Source: Rhodanobacter sp. FDAARGOS 1247 (GTDB taxonomy: Bacteria > Pseudomonadota > Gammaproteobacteria > Xanthomonadales > Rhodanobacteraceae). Taken from it: DNA of 64,000 nt. The notes beneath the pieces were generated by a model. The model saw nothing but the letters and a program-made list of their open reading frames with translations. It had not been told where the DNA came from and made no database searches. The position numbers and the translations under genes are program-made. Within the stretch, counting starts at the first letter, position 1. The number at the start of each line of letters is the position of its first letter. Below, in pieces: positions 37,501 to 46,068 of this stretch. The stretch is from contig NZ_CP069535.1 in NCBI RefSeq assembly GCF_016889805.1, positions 1,426,001 to 1,490,000 of the forward strand, read 5' to 3'.

Positions 37501-38874
37501 ATGAGGTCTTGGGTGTTCTGGCCGGCGATCATCGCCGCATGCTTCGTGTCGATCAGCCTGAGCCAGGCCGAGCCGCACAACGTGGCCCAGGTGGCGGGCG
37601 CAGCCCTGGCCTGGATCGTTACCGTGAGCCTCGGCTGGACACGCTGGGTCGGCAGGCCCGCGACATGGCTTGGACAACTGGCTGCCGCGGCCGGGGCGAT
37701 CATCCTGGTCGCGCTCATCCATGACTGGCTGCCCAGGACCGACGTGTTCGTGATCTACCGGAGGAACTGCCCACCCCGGATGGGTTCGTTCTGGCCACTG
37801 TGCTTCGCCTGGGTCGGCGGGGCCGGACTGAAGACGTTTGCCCTGTGGGGCAGGCGGCTGCCCCTGAGGGGCACGGGAACCGCGCCGAGGTTGCGCGCCG
37901 TGGCGTGGTGGTCGCTGATGATCGCCTGGACGCTTGCCTGTGCCCTGGTGTTTGTACGCAACATCAATGCGGTGGCGCTCGGCGTGTCATTGCGCGGTGC
38001 TGCGGAGGTGCTGGGAATACTGTTGGGCGCGGGCGGCATTCTTGCCGGCCTCCTGTGGCTTTCGACGCGCTCCGAAAGCAAGGCGCGAAGGAAAGCCCTG
38101 GCCGACTACCAAGCGATCGGCGCGGCGACGCGAGCGGCACTGCTGACCTTGATCGACAGCCACGCCCGCCGGGGCACGTTCCGGCTGCTGTATCGCATCG
38201 CCAGCGAAAAGGGCGATGCTCATTCGCTTGCCCGCGTAGGTGGCGAACCCCTGGCGGGGCCAGACGAGATGTGGCCCCTCGACGACGAGGGACAGCTCGG
38301 CAAATTCCTGCTCCAGTTGCCGCTTGCGGGCGTGGCGCACCCGGCCTGGAACGACCGATGGTTGACGATTTATCTGGGGCAGCACGAGTTGCTCGTCAGA
38401 AGTTACCCCGGTGCGGTGGACCTGGTTGTCACCGCTGCTCCCGACGGCGTGACGAAACTCGCCGCCCGGGCACTGGAACCGCTGGCCATGCCGATCATGG
38501 AATCCCTCGGTGACGACGATGAGCGGGAGCACGGCGCGCTGGATGGCGCATGGTTGCTGGAGACCGTTCCGGGGCTCGGGAAAAGGCTGTCCGCGCTGAC
38601 CGCACAGCCGCTGCGCGTGCTGTCGATGCTGCTGGACGGGGACGACGCCATAGCCGACTTCGCGGTGGAAAACACCATCCTAGTGGGCGGCGAGCCCGAG
38701 TTGATCCAGGGGCCACACGAACCGCATTGCGAACTTTGCCAGGCGCCGATGCGGTTTCTTCTGCAGTTCTGCGACGTCACGGACAACGACGAGCTCGGTG
38801 ACTGCGGCGTCGGCTACGTCTATGGCTGCGATGCCCACCCGGAGCATTGCCGGGCGTTCGTGGATTGCTACTGA
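37501..38874 (+). CDS. multi-pass membrane protein with a C-terminal DUF1963-like domain
   Basis: The 457-residue protein has about six hydrophobic helices in residues 1-195. A soluble domain follows (residues ~225-457) that looks like DUF1963/YwqG: ARVGGEPLAGPDEMWPL, LGKFLLQLPLAG, APMRFLLQF and a final Cys/His-rich stretch (CELCQAP, CGVGYVYGCDAHPEHC, CY). The Cys-His pairs suggest a bound metal ion. The start at 37501 follows a strong GGAGGGAAGGGG. The membrane-plus-DUF1963 arrangement is unfamiliar to me and no function is known. Confidence 0.7.
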   Translation: MRSWVFWPAIIAACFVSISLSQAEPHNVAQVAGAALAWIVTVSLGWTRWVGRPATWLGQLAAAAGAIILVALIHDWLPRTDVFVIYRRNCPPRMGSFWPLCFAWVGGAGLKTFALWGRRLPLRGTGTAPRLRAVAWWSLMIAWTLACALVFVRNINAVALGVSLRGAAEVLGILLGAGGILAGLLWLSTRSESKARRKALADYQAIGAATRAALLTLIDSHARRGTFRLLYRIASEKGDAHSLARVGGEPLAGPDEMWPLDDEGQLGKFLLQLPLAGVAHPAWNDRWLTIYLGQHELLVRSYPGAVDLVVTAAPDGVTKLAARALEPLAMPIMESLGDDDEREHGALDGAWLLETVPGLGKRLSALTAQPLRVLSMLLDGDDAIADFAVENTILVGGEPELIQGPHEPHCELCQAPMRFLLQFCDVTDNDELGDCGVGYVYGCDAHPEHCRAFVDCY

Positions 38875-38905
38875 GAAAGCCGCGGTGCCGATGGCGACAG
38901 CAGCG

Positions 38906-39445
38906 CTACCAGATCAGGTCGTCCGGCACTTCGAACTGCTTGTAATACTCGTCGTCGGTGTCGTTGCCGGCCGTCGTCTCCGTGCGGCCGTGGTCGAGCA
39001 CGATCATCGCCGCGTCGCGTTCGCGGACCTTGTCGGCGGCCACGCGGGGCAGCAATTCGTAGCCCTCGCCGTGGCGCACGATCACCAGCGTGCCGGCGGC
39101 CAGCTGCGCGCGCAGCGGTTCGTTCACCAGCACGTCCCTGATCCGGTCGCCGTCGGTGAAGCGGTAGGCGATCTCGCCTTCGCGTTTCACCTTGTGCGCC
39201 TCGACGATCTGGCGCACCTGGGCGCGTGCCTCGTTGAGGCGCAGCTGCGCATTGCGCTCGGCGGCGATGGCCCGGTCGCGCTCGGCCTTTTCCGCCTGCA
39301 GGCGCTGCGCCTCGAGCTGTTCGGCGCTGGCGGCTGCGGGCGCCTTGCCCTTGTGCTTCTTTGCCTGTTCGCGCACGACCTGCGCGGCCTTGGCCTTGTT
39401 GACCAGGCCGGCCTTGAGCAGTTGTTCCTGCAGCGGATTGCGCAT
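38906..39445 (-). CDS. DUF2058-family protein (YaiL-like)
   Basis: The 179-residue protein begins MRNPLQEQLLKAGLVNKAKAAQVVREQ, the conserved DUF2058 start. It has a long charged helix (residues ~50-95) and then GEIAYRFTDGDRIRDVLVNEPLRAQLAAG and a C-terminal DDEYYKQFEVPDDLIW. E. coli YaiL is reported as nucleoprotein-like, with no clear role. No operon partner is on the same strand. Confidence 0.88.
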   Translation of the reverse strand: MRNPLQEQLLKAGLVNKAKAAQVVREQAKKHKGKAPAAASAEQLEAQRLQAEKAERDRAIAAERNAQLRLNEARAQVRQIVEAHKVKREGEIAYRFTDGDRIRDVLVNEPLRAQLAAGTLVIVRHGEGYELLPRVAADKVRERDAAMIVLDHGRTETTAGNDTDDEYYKQFEVPDDLIW

Positions 39446-39633
39446 GTTCGGGAGATCCCGGCTGTGCTGGGCCGGCCATTGTAGACCGCGCGGACTGCCG
39501 CGCGGCCTGGCCGGATTCGGCGGCTGGCCGCGGACGGCGCCGGAGCCTGCTCGTCGCCACGCCATCCGGCGCCTCGCCGCGCGTCCCGGATGCACGTTGG
39601 CGGACGGCCGTTGCCGACGGTCGGAAGGGAGGC

Positions 39634-39662
39634 TTTACAGCGCGATATCCGGTGTGCATACT
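39634..39662 (+). promoter_or_regulatory. promoter of the gntR-ABC operon, predicted leaderless
   Basis: TTTACA (39634-39639), a 17-bp spacer and CATACT (39657-39662) form a reasonable sigma70 promoter. The start of transcription, about 7 bp after the -10, falls on the A of the ATG at 39669. No ribosome binding site precedes that codon, which supports a leaderless mRNA. Confidence 0.6.
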
Positions 39663-39683
39663 GTGTATATGAAGTATACACAG
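39661..39683. promoter_or_regulatory. GntR (YtrA-type) operator over the start codon
   Basis: Perfect 9-bp arms CTGTGTATA (39661-39669) and TATACACAG (39675-39683) flank TGAAG. The dyad covers the end of the -10, the predicted transcription start and the gntR initiation codon, so binding would block RNA polymerase. Confidence 0.75.
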
Positions 39684-40091
39684 ATCGACCCCGAACTGCT
39701 TCTGTCGACCAGCGACAGCACGCCGATGTACCAGCAGATCGTCAACCAGATCACCACCAAGGTGATGGCCGGCGACTGGCCGGCGGGCCAGCCGTTGCCG
39801 TCGATCCGCGAGTTGGCCAGCGCCAGCCGGGTCAGCGTGATCACGGTCAAGCGCGCCTACGCGGAACTGGGTCAGGCCGGGGTGATCGTGACGCGGCACG
39901 GCATGGGTTCGTTCGTGGCCGAGTCGCCGAACCTTTCCAACAGCCTGTTGCACGCCGAGTTCACCCAGCACTTCGAGGCCATGCTGGCCTGCGCGCGACG
40001 GCTGGGCCTGTCGGCCGAAGACATCCGCCAATTGCTTGACGACGAACAGGCCGACTGGCCTGCCGAACCCACCAGGGGATCAACACCATGA
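39669..40091 (+). CDS. GntR-family regulator, YtrA subfamily
   Basis: The 140-residue repressor has the winged helix MYQQIVNQITTKVMAGDWPAGQPLPSIRELASASRVSVITVKRAYAELGQAGVI and only a short C-terminal helical tail, as YtrA regulators of ABC-transporter operons have. The start at 39669 gives MKYTQIDPELL, fitting the family. A perfect dyad overlaps this codon, implying autoregulation. It overlaps the next gene by four bases (ATGA), so regulator, ATPase and permease are one operon. Confidence 0.92.
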   Translation: MKYTQIDPELLLSTSDSTPMYQQIVNQITTKVMAGDWPAGQPLPSIRELASASRVSVITVKRAYAELGQAGVIVTRHGMGSFVAESPNLSNSLLHAEFTQHFEAMLACARRLGLSAEDIRQLLDDEQADWPAEPTRGSTP

Positions 40092-40972
40092 GCACCGCCT
40101 TCGCCCTGTCCGGGGTGACCAAACGCTACGAAAACTTTGCGCTGCGGGACATCGACCTCAGCATGCCCGAGGGGCAGGTGATGGGGCTGGTGGGCGTCAA
40201 TGGCGCCGGCAAGACCACCTTGCTGCGCATCCTCGGCGGCCTTGCGCTGGCCGACGCGGGCACGGTTGAAGTGCTTGGCCACGACATGCCGACGCAGCAG
40301 GTGGCCGCGAAGGCGGACCTGGGATTCGCCACGGAAGACATGCGCCTGTTCAGGACCCGCACGCTGCGCTGGCACATGGATTTCGTGCGTTCGATCTATC
40401 CGGGCTGGGACGAGGTCTACGCGGCCGAGTTGCTGCGCCGTTTCGACCTGCGCGCGGAGCAGAGGCTGGCCGGCTTCTCGCACGGGCAGCGGGTCAAGGC
40501 GCTGCTGATGCTCAATTTCGCCCGCCGACCAAAACTGCTGCTGCTCGACGAGCCCACCACGGGCCTGGACCCGGTCGCCCGCGACGAGGTGCTGGAAGCG
40601 CTTGCCGACGTATTGCGCGACGAGGCGCGCAGCGTGCTGTTCTCCTCGCACAACACCAAGGACATCGAGCAGATGGCCGACACCATCACCTTCGTTCACA
40701 ACGGCACGCTGCTCGCCTCGCGGGACAAGGAATCCTTCCTCGACGACTGGCGCCGTGTCATCTGCCACGGGTCGTGGGTGCCGGACAAGGCCGCGTGGCC
40801 GGAGATCGCCGCGGTGCGCCAGAACGGATCGATCGTGGAACTGAAGGTGCGCCAGTTCAGCGAGGGCCTGCTGCAGCGCATGCAGACGCAAGGCGCGGAC
40901 ATCCGCAGCGCCGATCCGATGAATCTCGAAGACATCTTCGTTACCACCGTACGCGCTGGAGGTGCGGCATGA
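40088..40972 (+). CDS. ABC transporter ATP-binding protein
   Basis: The 294-residue ATPase has Walker A GVNGAGKTTLLR (residue ~36), a weak signature motif FSHGQRVKAL in place of LSGGQ, Walker B LLLLDEPTTGLDP and the switch His in SSHNTKD. The unusual signature and ~60-residue C-terminal extension are seen in YtrB-like ATPases of GntR-controlled operons. It is co-translated with gntR and the permease gene. It may export a peptide or lipid-active compound, or respond to cell-wall stress (inference from the family). Confidence 0.93.
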   Translation: MSTAFALSGVTKRYENFALRDIDLSMPEGQVMGLVGVNGAGKTTLLRILGGLALADAGTVEVLGHDMPTQQVAAKADLGFATEDMRLFRTRTLRWHMDFVRSIYPGWDEVYAAELLRRFDLRAEQRLAGFSHGQRVKALLMLNFARRPKLLLLDEPTTGLDPVARDEVLEALADVLRDEARSVLFSSHNTKDIEQMADTITFVHNGTLLASRDKESFLDDWRRVICHGSWVPDKAAWPEIAAVRQNGSIVELKVRQFSEGLLQRMQTQGADIRSADPMNLEDIFVTTVRAGGAA

Positions 40973-41655
40973 ATCGTTCCCGACTCAACTGGCCGGTGAT
41001 CAGGCTGCTGGTGGCGAAGGACTGGCAACTGTTCCAGAAGCAGCTGGCTGCGTGCGTGCTCGGCGGCATCGTGGCGTTGTGCCTGATCGGCATGGCCACC
41101 GGCTGGAGTTTCTACCTGGGCTCGCTGCTGCTGATCATCATGCTGGTGTGCACCTCGTGCTTCTCGATTTCGAATTCGTTGCTGGTCGAGCGCAAGGAGC
41201 ACACGCTGGCCTTCGTGATGAGCCTGCCGGTGACGCCGCTGGATTACTACCTGTCGAAGCTGGTCGGCAACCTGGTCACCTTCCTCGTGCCGTTCCTGGC
41301 GATGCTGGCCGGAACCGTGCTGGTGATCCTGTACACGCCGCTGCCGGACGGGTTGGTCGTGCTGTCCTTGCTGATCTTCGGACACGTGTTGCTGGCTTAT
41401 GCCGTGTCCCTGAGCGTGGCCATGGCGGTGGAGTCCGAGGGCTGGAACATCTTCGCGATGATCGGCAGCATGCTGCTGATCAATCCCCTGATCATGCTGT
41501 TGGGGCAGATCCCGGCGATCAATGATCACGTCAAGGCCGACACGATTTATTTCGCTCCCGTCGCGGTGGCGATCCTGCTGGCCCAGGCGACGCTGAGCGT
41601 GGTTGTGCTGGCGGCAACCGGCTGGGTGCACTGCCGGAAGAAATCCTTCTACTGA
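40969..41655 (+). CDS. ABC transporter permease (ABC-2 type)
   Basis: The 228-residue protein has about six hydrophobic helices, with the motif SLLVERKEHTLAFVMSLPVTPLDYYLSKLVGN between TM2 and TM3, typical of ABC-2 permeases. It pairs with the ATPase upstream (ATGA overlap). The transported compound is unknown. Confidence 0.88.
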   Translation: MNRSRLNWPVIRLLVAKDWQLFQKQLAACVLGGIVALCLIGMATGWSFYLGSLLLIIMLVCTSCFSISNSLLVERKEHTLAFVMSLPVTPLDYYLSKLVGNLVTFLVPFLAMLAGTVLVILYTPLPDGLVVLSLLIFGHVLLAYAVSLSVAMAVESEGWNIFAMIGSMLLINPLIMLLGQIPAINDHVKADTIYFAPVAVAILLAQATLSVVVLAATGWVHCRKKSFY

Positions 41656-41672
41656 GCTGATCCACCGTTCCC

Positions 41673-41708
41673 GCTGAGCGCAGCCCGCGCAGCGGGCGGA
41701 GTCGAAGC
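41673..41708. repeat. GC-rich intergenic repeat with hairpin
   Basis: A GCCCGC-gca-GCGGGC hairpin (41683-41697) lies in GCTGAGCGCAGCC...GGAGTCGAAGC, a motif I have seen scattered in genomes of this group. It lies downstream of the ABC operon and could act as a terminator, but there is no T-tract. Confidence 0.5.
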
Positions 41709-41810
41709 GCCTTCGCGTCCCTGGCCTTCCTGGAATCCGGCCAGGGAAAAGGCGGGGCGCAGGGCAAGAACCCACTCGTCAGTCCGACAGATCCGTTCGG
41801 GGGTTTCGCC

Positions 41811-42962
41811 ATGCACGACACCGTGCGTTTTCACTACATGGACAACCTGCGCGCGCTGGCGATGCTGGCCGGGGTGGTCTTCCACGCCGCGCTGGCCTAC
41901 AGCCCGCTGCTGCACCCGTATTTCCCCACGGCCGATCGCGCGCAGTCGCCGGCCGTCGACCTGGTCATCTGGTTGCTGCACCTGTTCCGCATGCCGCTGT
42001 TCTTCGTGGTCGCCGGCTTCTTCGCCGCGATGCTGCTGAACAAGCGCGGGATGGGTGGCCTGATTCTCAATCGGCTCAGGCGCATCGGGTTGCCGCTGGT
42101 GATCTTCTGCCCGCTGGTGATCGCCGCGATGAGCTACAGCACGCTGCAAGCCGCGGCGTACGTGCAGAACCCGTCGCCGGTCCTGCTGATGATCCGGCAG
42201 TTCTCGCAGATGGCGAACCCGCCAGCGCCGCCACCGGGCACCGGGCATCTGTGGTTCCTCTACTACCTGCTGTTCTTCTACGTGCTGACCTGGGTGGCCC
42301 GAAGCCTGGAGCTGGGCAAGCCGGGCAACTTCGTGCGCGGCTTGAATCCCGCGTGGCAACTGCTGCTGTTTCCGGTGCTGCTGGTGCCGGCGCTGGCTTC
42401 GGTGAGCGCGCCGCATCCGGCACCGGAAAGCCTGTTTCCCCAGTTCTGGGCATTCGGCTTCTACGGGCCGTTCTTCGTTTTCGGCTACCTGCTGTCTGGC
42501 CACGAAGCTTTGATCGACCGGTTCCGTCGTTTCGCGCCGTGGCTGCTGCTGGCCAGCGTCGCGCTTTACGGTGCGTTCCTGTATCTGCTCAAGCGCCACG
42601 TGCCCACCGCCGCGGATCCGTCCGCCAGCGTGCCCATCGCGGTGATCGAGGCGTGCATCAGCGTCTGGATGACCTGCGTGTGCCTGGTCGCCGGCCGCTC
42701 ACTGCTGAACCGCAGCAACCGCCTGTTGCGCTACCTGTCCGACGCATCGTACTGGGTCTACATCGTCCATCTGCCGATCCTGTTCGTGATCCAGTATCGG
42801 CTGATGGACATGGCGTGGGGGTGGGGTGCGAAGTTCGCGATCTCCGTCGTTGCGACCTTCGCGATCTGCCTGCTCAGCTACCACCTGCTGGTGCGCAAGA
42901 CCGTGGTCGGCCGACTGCTCGGTGCCCGACTGCCGGTGGCGGGAAGGGCCGCGGGGGCGTGA
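41811..42962 (+). CDS. acyltransferase-3 family membrane protein
   Basis: The 383-residue protein has about ten hydrophobic helices and the acyltransferase-3 N-terminus (RFHYMDNLRALAMLAGVVFHAALAY, with the conserved Arg and His) and FRMPLFFVVAGFFAAMLL. A late SDASYWVYIVHLPILFVIQYRL is typical. Members O-acylate surface glycans or export acylated molecules. It is similar to the MdoC/OpgC succinyltransferase type by size, but the substrate is unknown. It stands alone between the ABC operon and the convergent CDF gene. Confidence 0.9.
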   Translation: MHDTVRFHYMDNLRALAMLAGVVFHAALAYSPLLHPYFPTADRAQSPAVDLVIWLLHLFRMPLFFVVAGFFAAMLLNKRGMGGLILNRLRRIGLPLVIFCPLVIAAMSYSTLQAAAYVQNPSPVLLMIRQFSQMANPPAPPPGTGHLWFLYYLLFFYVLTWVARSLELGKPGNFVRGLNPAWQLLLFPVLLVPALASVSAPHPAPESLFPQFWAFGFYGPFFVFGYLLSGHEALIDRFRRFAPWLLLASVALYGAFLYLLKRHVPTAADPSASVPIAVIEACISVWMTCVCLVAGRSLLNRSNRLLRYLSDASYWVYIVHLPILFVIQYRLMDMAWGWGAKFAISVVATFAICLLSYHLLVRKTVVGRLLGARLPVAGRAAGA

Positions 42963-42992
42963 TTGGCGTCGACGCCGTTCGGGCGCAACCGG

Positions 42993-43904
42993 TCAATCCG
43001 CGTTGTCCGGCTCGAAGAAGCTCCAGCGTATGTCGGTGAATTCCGCCTTCATCGCGGCCTCGACGGTGTTGATCGCGGCGATCAGTTCGGGGTTGCCGGC
43101 GGTGGGCTGCATCCGCGCCTTCACCGCGACCATCACGTCGGGGCCCATCTGCAGGGTGATCAGGTTCAGCACGTCGGCGACTTCGGGGCGGTTTTTCAGG
43201 AAGCCCATCAGCTCGTCGCGACGGCGGGGTTCCACGCCCTGGCCGATCAGCAGGGCCTTCACCTCGATCGCCACCAGCACCGCCACCACGATCAGCAGCA
43301 GGCCGATCGCGATGGTGCCGGCGGCGTCGAACATCAGGTTGCCGGTGAGCATGGTGGCGCCGACGGCGACGGCGGCCAGGCACAGGCCGACCAAGGCGGC
43401 CAAGTCCTCGCCGAAGATCACCAGCAGTTCGCTGGAACGGGTCTGGCGGAACCATGTCCACAGGTCCTGCCCGCCGCGGGCCTTGTTCACTTCCTCAAGG
43501 CAGCCGCGCATCGAGATGCCTTCGACGACGATGCCGAACACCAGCACGCCCAGCGCCAGCCACGGCCACTTCAGCGGTTCCGGATGGGTGAGCTTGTGCA
43601 CGCCCTCGTAGATCGAGAACATGCCGCCCACGCTGAACAGCAGGATCGCGACCAGGAACGACCAGAAATACAGGGCGCGGCCCCAGCCCAGCGGGAATTC
43701 GTCCGACGGCGGTCGTTTGGTCTGGCGGATGCCGAGCAGCAGCAGGCCCTGGTTGCCGCAGTCGGCCAGCGAGTGCACGGCTTCGGCCATCATCGCGCCG
43801 GAACCAGTGACGATGGCGGCGACGAGCTTGGCCACGAAGATGGCGAAGTTGGCACCCAGTGCGAGCAGGATGGCCTTGATCGGGTTGGCGTGGCCGGAAG
43901 ACAT
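42993..43904 (-). CDS. cation diffusion facilitator (CDF) transporter
   Basis: The 303-residue protein has six helices and the CDF ion site in AMMAEAVHSLADCGNQGLLLLG (HxxxD). A second pair sits in SSELLVIFGEDLAALVG, where ED replaces the usual HxxxD, which suggests a metal other than Zn (Fe/Mn/Co group) or altered selectivity. A C-terminal ferredoxin-like domain follows (residues ~215-303). It probably exports divalent metal from the cytoplasm. The upstream interval is only 65 bp to the slp gene. Confidence 0.9.
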   Translation of the reverse strand: MSSGHANPIKAILLALGANFAIFVAKLVAAIVTGSGAMMAEAVHSLADCGNQGLLLLGIRQTKRPPSDEFPLGWGRALYFWSFLVAILLFSVGGMFSIYEGVHKLTHPEPLKWPWLALGVLVFGIVVEGISMRGCLEEVNKARGGQDLWTWFRQTRSSELLVIFGEDLAALVGLCLAAVAVGATMLTGNLMFDAAGTIAIGLLLIVVAVLVAIEVKALLIGQGVEPRRRDELMGFLKNRPEVADVLNLITLQMGPDVMVAVKARMQPTAGNPELIAAINTVEAAMKAEFTDIRWSFFEPDNAD

Positions 43905-43969
43905 GCAGCTTCAATCCATGGAATGAGGCTGCCCAGTTTACCGGTGGCGCAGAATTTTGCGCAGGGAGA

Positions 43970-44485
43970 TCAGTGGATGCCCACGCCCACGCCCAGGCCG
44001 AAGCGGATGTTGTTGCGGCCCTTGTTCATTTCCTCGGCGGTCCACACGTGCGAGTGCATCACGCTGACCAGCGGGAACACGTAATCCGCTTCGCCGACCT
44101 TGCCGGCACGACTGCCGTCGAGCTTGCCGTCGACCGTCATCATCGCGCCGGCGGGATAGTCCAGCGGCTCCACGTAGCCCGGTATCACCGCGACGAAGCG
44201 GCCACTGCCGCTGTCGTTCGCCTTCGGCCGCTGCGAGGAGTCGAGCGGGTAGGCCAGCAGCTCGATCTCGCTGTGGTCGGCGAACACCTTGACCTGCACG
44301 ATGCGGCCCCCCCAGACCACCTCGTTGCCGCTGAACTTCTCGGGCGTCTGGGCCACTTCGAACGGCGCGGCGGTGACGGTGCCGGCGCTGGTCTTGTAGA
44401 TCGGTGCCGGCGCGCAGGCGGCCAGCATCAGCAGGGCGGCGGGCATGGCGAGGCGGGTCAGCAGGGAAGCAGGACGGATGCGCAT
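43970..44485 (-). CDS. Slp-family outer-membrane lipoprotein
   Basis: The 171-residue protein has a lipobox (LLMLAACAPAP, lipidated Cys near residue 24) and the Slp pattern GNEVVWGGRIVQVKVFADHSEIELLAYPL and VSVMHSHVWTAEE. Slp is a starvation- or stress-induced lipoprotein of unclear role. It is followed by the CDF gene on the same strand. Confidence 0.88.
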   Translation of the reverse strand: MRIRPASLLTRLAMPAALLMLAACAPAPIYKTSAGTVTAAPFEVAQTPEKFSGNEVVWGGRIVQVKVFADHSEIELLAYPLDSSQRPKANDSGSGRFVAVIPGYVEPLDYPAGAMMTVDGKLDGSRAGKVGEADYVFPLVSVMHSHVWTAEEMNKGRNNIRFGLGVGVGIH

Positions 44486-44528
44486 GGACGTGCTCCTGGA
44501 GGAAGCCGGATGGGTGGATGCACCGAGC

Positions 44529-45443
44529 TTAGCGGCGGCCCGGCGGCCGCGGTAGTCGCGAGGCGGGCAGCGGGCTGGGGACGTTCAGCTGGCTGCCGGC
44601 TTCGTCCAGCAGCCAGTCGAGTTTCACTTCGGCCGGACGCTCCTGCGACAGCAGGCTGGCCAGCACGCGCAGCGGTTCGCGCAAGCTGTCGTCGAGGTTC
44701 CACGGCGCGTTGAGGATGACCATGCCCGAGCCGTTGAGGCGCAGCGGCGAATCGTCCGGGTGCACCAGCAATTCGGCGCGCAGGATGCGCTTGACGCCGC
44801 TGTGCTGCAGCTTGCGCAGGAACGGCTGCACCTGGCTGCGCAGCTTGATCGGATACCACACCGCATACACGCCGGTGGGCCAGCGCAGCAGGGCGGTCTT
44901 CAACGCCTGCTCGATCAGCTTGTATTCGGCTTCCTGCGCCTCGTAGGGCGGATCGATCAGCACCAGGCCGCGCTTCTCCTTCGGCGGCAGCAGCGCCTTC
45001 AGCGCCTCGTAGCCGTCGCGCTGGTGCACGTGCACCTGGGGATTGCCGCGGAACAGGTCGCGCAGCTTGGACGCTTCCTCGGTGTGCAGTTCGCACAACT
45101 GGGCGCTGTCGTCCGGGCGCAGCAGGCGGGCGACCTGCAGCGGCGAACCGGGGTACTGCTTCAGTCCCTGCTCGTTGCCCTCGCCACCCAGGATGCTGGC
45201 CCGCCAGCGCTGCAGCAGCGCCGGCACCTTCTCGGCCGGATGCAGGCGGGAGATGCCGTCCTTGTGCTCGCCGGTCTTCTTCGCCTCGAAACCGTCCAGC
45301 GGATAGTTGCCGCTGCCGGCGTGGGTGTCGATGTAGCAGAACGGCGCGGGCTTGGCCTGCATCGCCTCGATCAGGGCGAGCAGCACGGTGTGTTTCAGGA
45401 CATCGGCGAAATTGCCGGCGTGATAGGCGTGGCGGTAATTCAT
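44529..45443 (-). CDS. rlmJ: 23S rRNA (adenine2030-N6)-methyltransferase RlmJ
   Basis: The 304-residue enzyme starts MNYRHAYHAGNFADVLKH, the conserved RlmJ N-terminus. The catalytic DPPY motif is in GLVLIDPPYEAQEAEY, and the SAM site is FCYIDTHAGSGNYPL. It methylates adenine 2030 of 23S rRNA. The start at 45443 is chosen by homology; the frame continues upstream without conservation. It is divergent from the copper operon with a 128-bp gap. Confidence 0.95.
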   Translation of the reverse strand: MNYRHAYHAGNFADVLKHTVLLALIEAMQAKPAPFCYIDTHAGSGNYPLDGFEAKKTGEHKDGISRLHPAEKVPALLQRWRASILGGEGNEQGLKQYPGSPLQVARLLRPDDSAQLCELHTEEASKLRDLFRGNPQVHVHQRDGYEALKALLPPKEKRGLVLIDPPYEAQEAEYKLIEQALKTALLRWPTGVYAVWYPIKLRSQVQPFLRKLQHSGVKRILRAELLVHPDDSPLRLNGSGMVILNAPWNLDDSLREPLRVLASLLSQERPAEVKLDWLLDEAGSQLNVPSPLPASRLPRPPGRR

Positions 45444-45571
45444 GGCGGTCACGGCGGGCGGGGTGGCCGAGTATAGAGCGCCCGGCGCGATGTTCCCCGT
45501 GATCGACGGGCAGCCCGGGCGGAGCCTGCTCCAGAGTTGAGCTCGTCCGCAGCAGTCCGTAAGCTGCCGTG

Positions 45572-45964
45572 ATGAGTTTTCCCCGGCGCCAGCTGTCGCA
45601 TTCCCGGCCCTGCCTTGCACTGGCCTGGCTGGCCTGGCTGCTCCTGCTGGCCAGCCCGCTGCAGGCTGCACCGATGGCCATGGCTGCCGGTGTTGCGCAT
45701 GGTGGCCATGCGGCGATGGCGCAGCATGGCGAGCTTGCCGCCGATGCCGGGATGGCGGACGACTGCTGTGCGGCGCAACCGCTTCCGGCGGGTGATGTCG
45801 CGCAGCACGCCTGTCACTGCGCCGCATGGTGCGGCAGCGCCCTGCCGGCATGGGCGCTGCCGATGCCCGATCGCGTCGCCATGCAGACGCCGCGGGCGAC
45901 GCCGCGAAGCTCGTTCATGCCACACGGCGTGCACATGCGATTGCTGCGGCCACCCGCCGCCTGA
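45572..45964 (+). CDS. copL: CopL-like Met/His/Cys-rich protein, first gene of the copper operon
   Basis: The 130-residue protein has a hydrophobic signal-like N-terminus (LALAWLAWLLLLASPLQAAP), then Met/His-rich (MAMAAGVAHGGHAAMAQHGE) and Cys-rich (DDCCAA, HACHCAAWCG) stretches that could bind copper. In Xanthomonas an unrelated-looking, similarly rich CopL precedes copA and is needed for copper-induced expression; the position here is the same. A GTG three bases upstream of the ATG is also possible. The identity rests on context and composition rather than conserved motifs. Confidence 0.6.
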   Translation: MSFPRRQLSHSRPCLALAWLAWLLLLASPLQAAPMAMAAGVAHGGHAAMAQHGELAADAGMADDCCAAQPLPAGDVAQHACHCAAWCGSALPAWALPMPDRVAMQTPRATPRSSFMPHGVHMRLLRPPAA

Positions 45965-46068
45965 CTTTCCTGCGTGTCCCCGACCCCGGTGACGACTCGA
46001 GCTGTCGAGGCGAGCGTGCCGGGCAACCGTGACCGGCGTCGCGCGTCGACGTCGTGCTGGAGAGTTCC

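Noticed and set aside
35719..37722. Upstream extension of the mfd frame
   Set aside because: The frame stays open for 2 kb but overlaps three other good genes and has no Mfd similarity before MTSPIKHPP.
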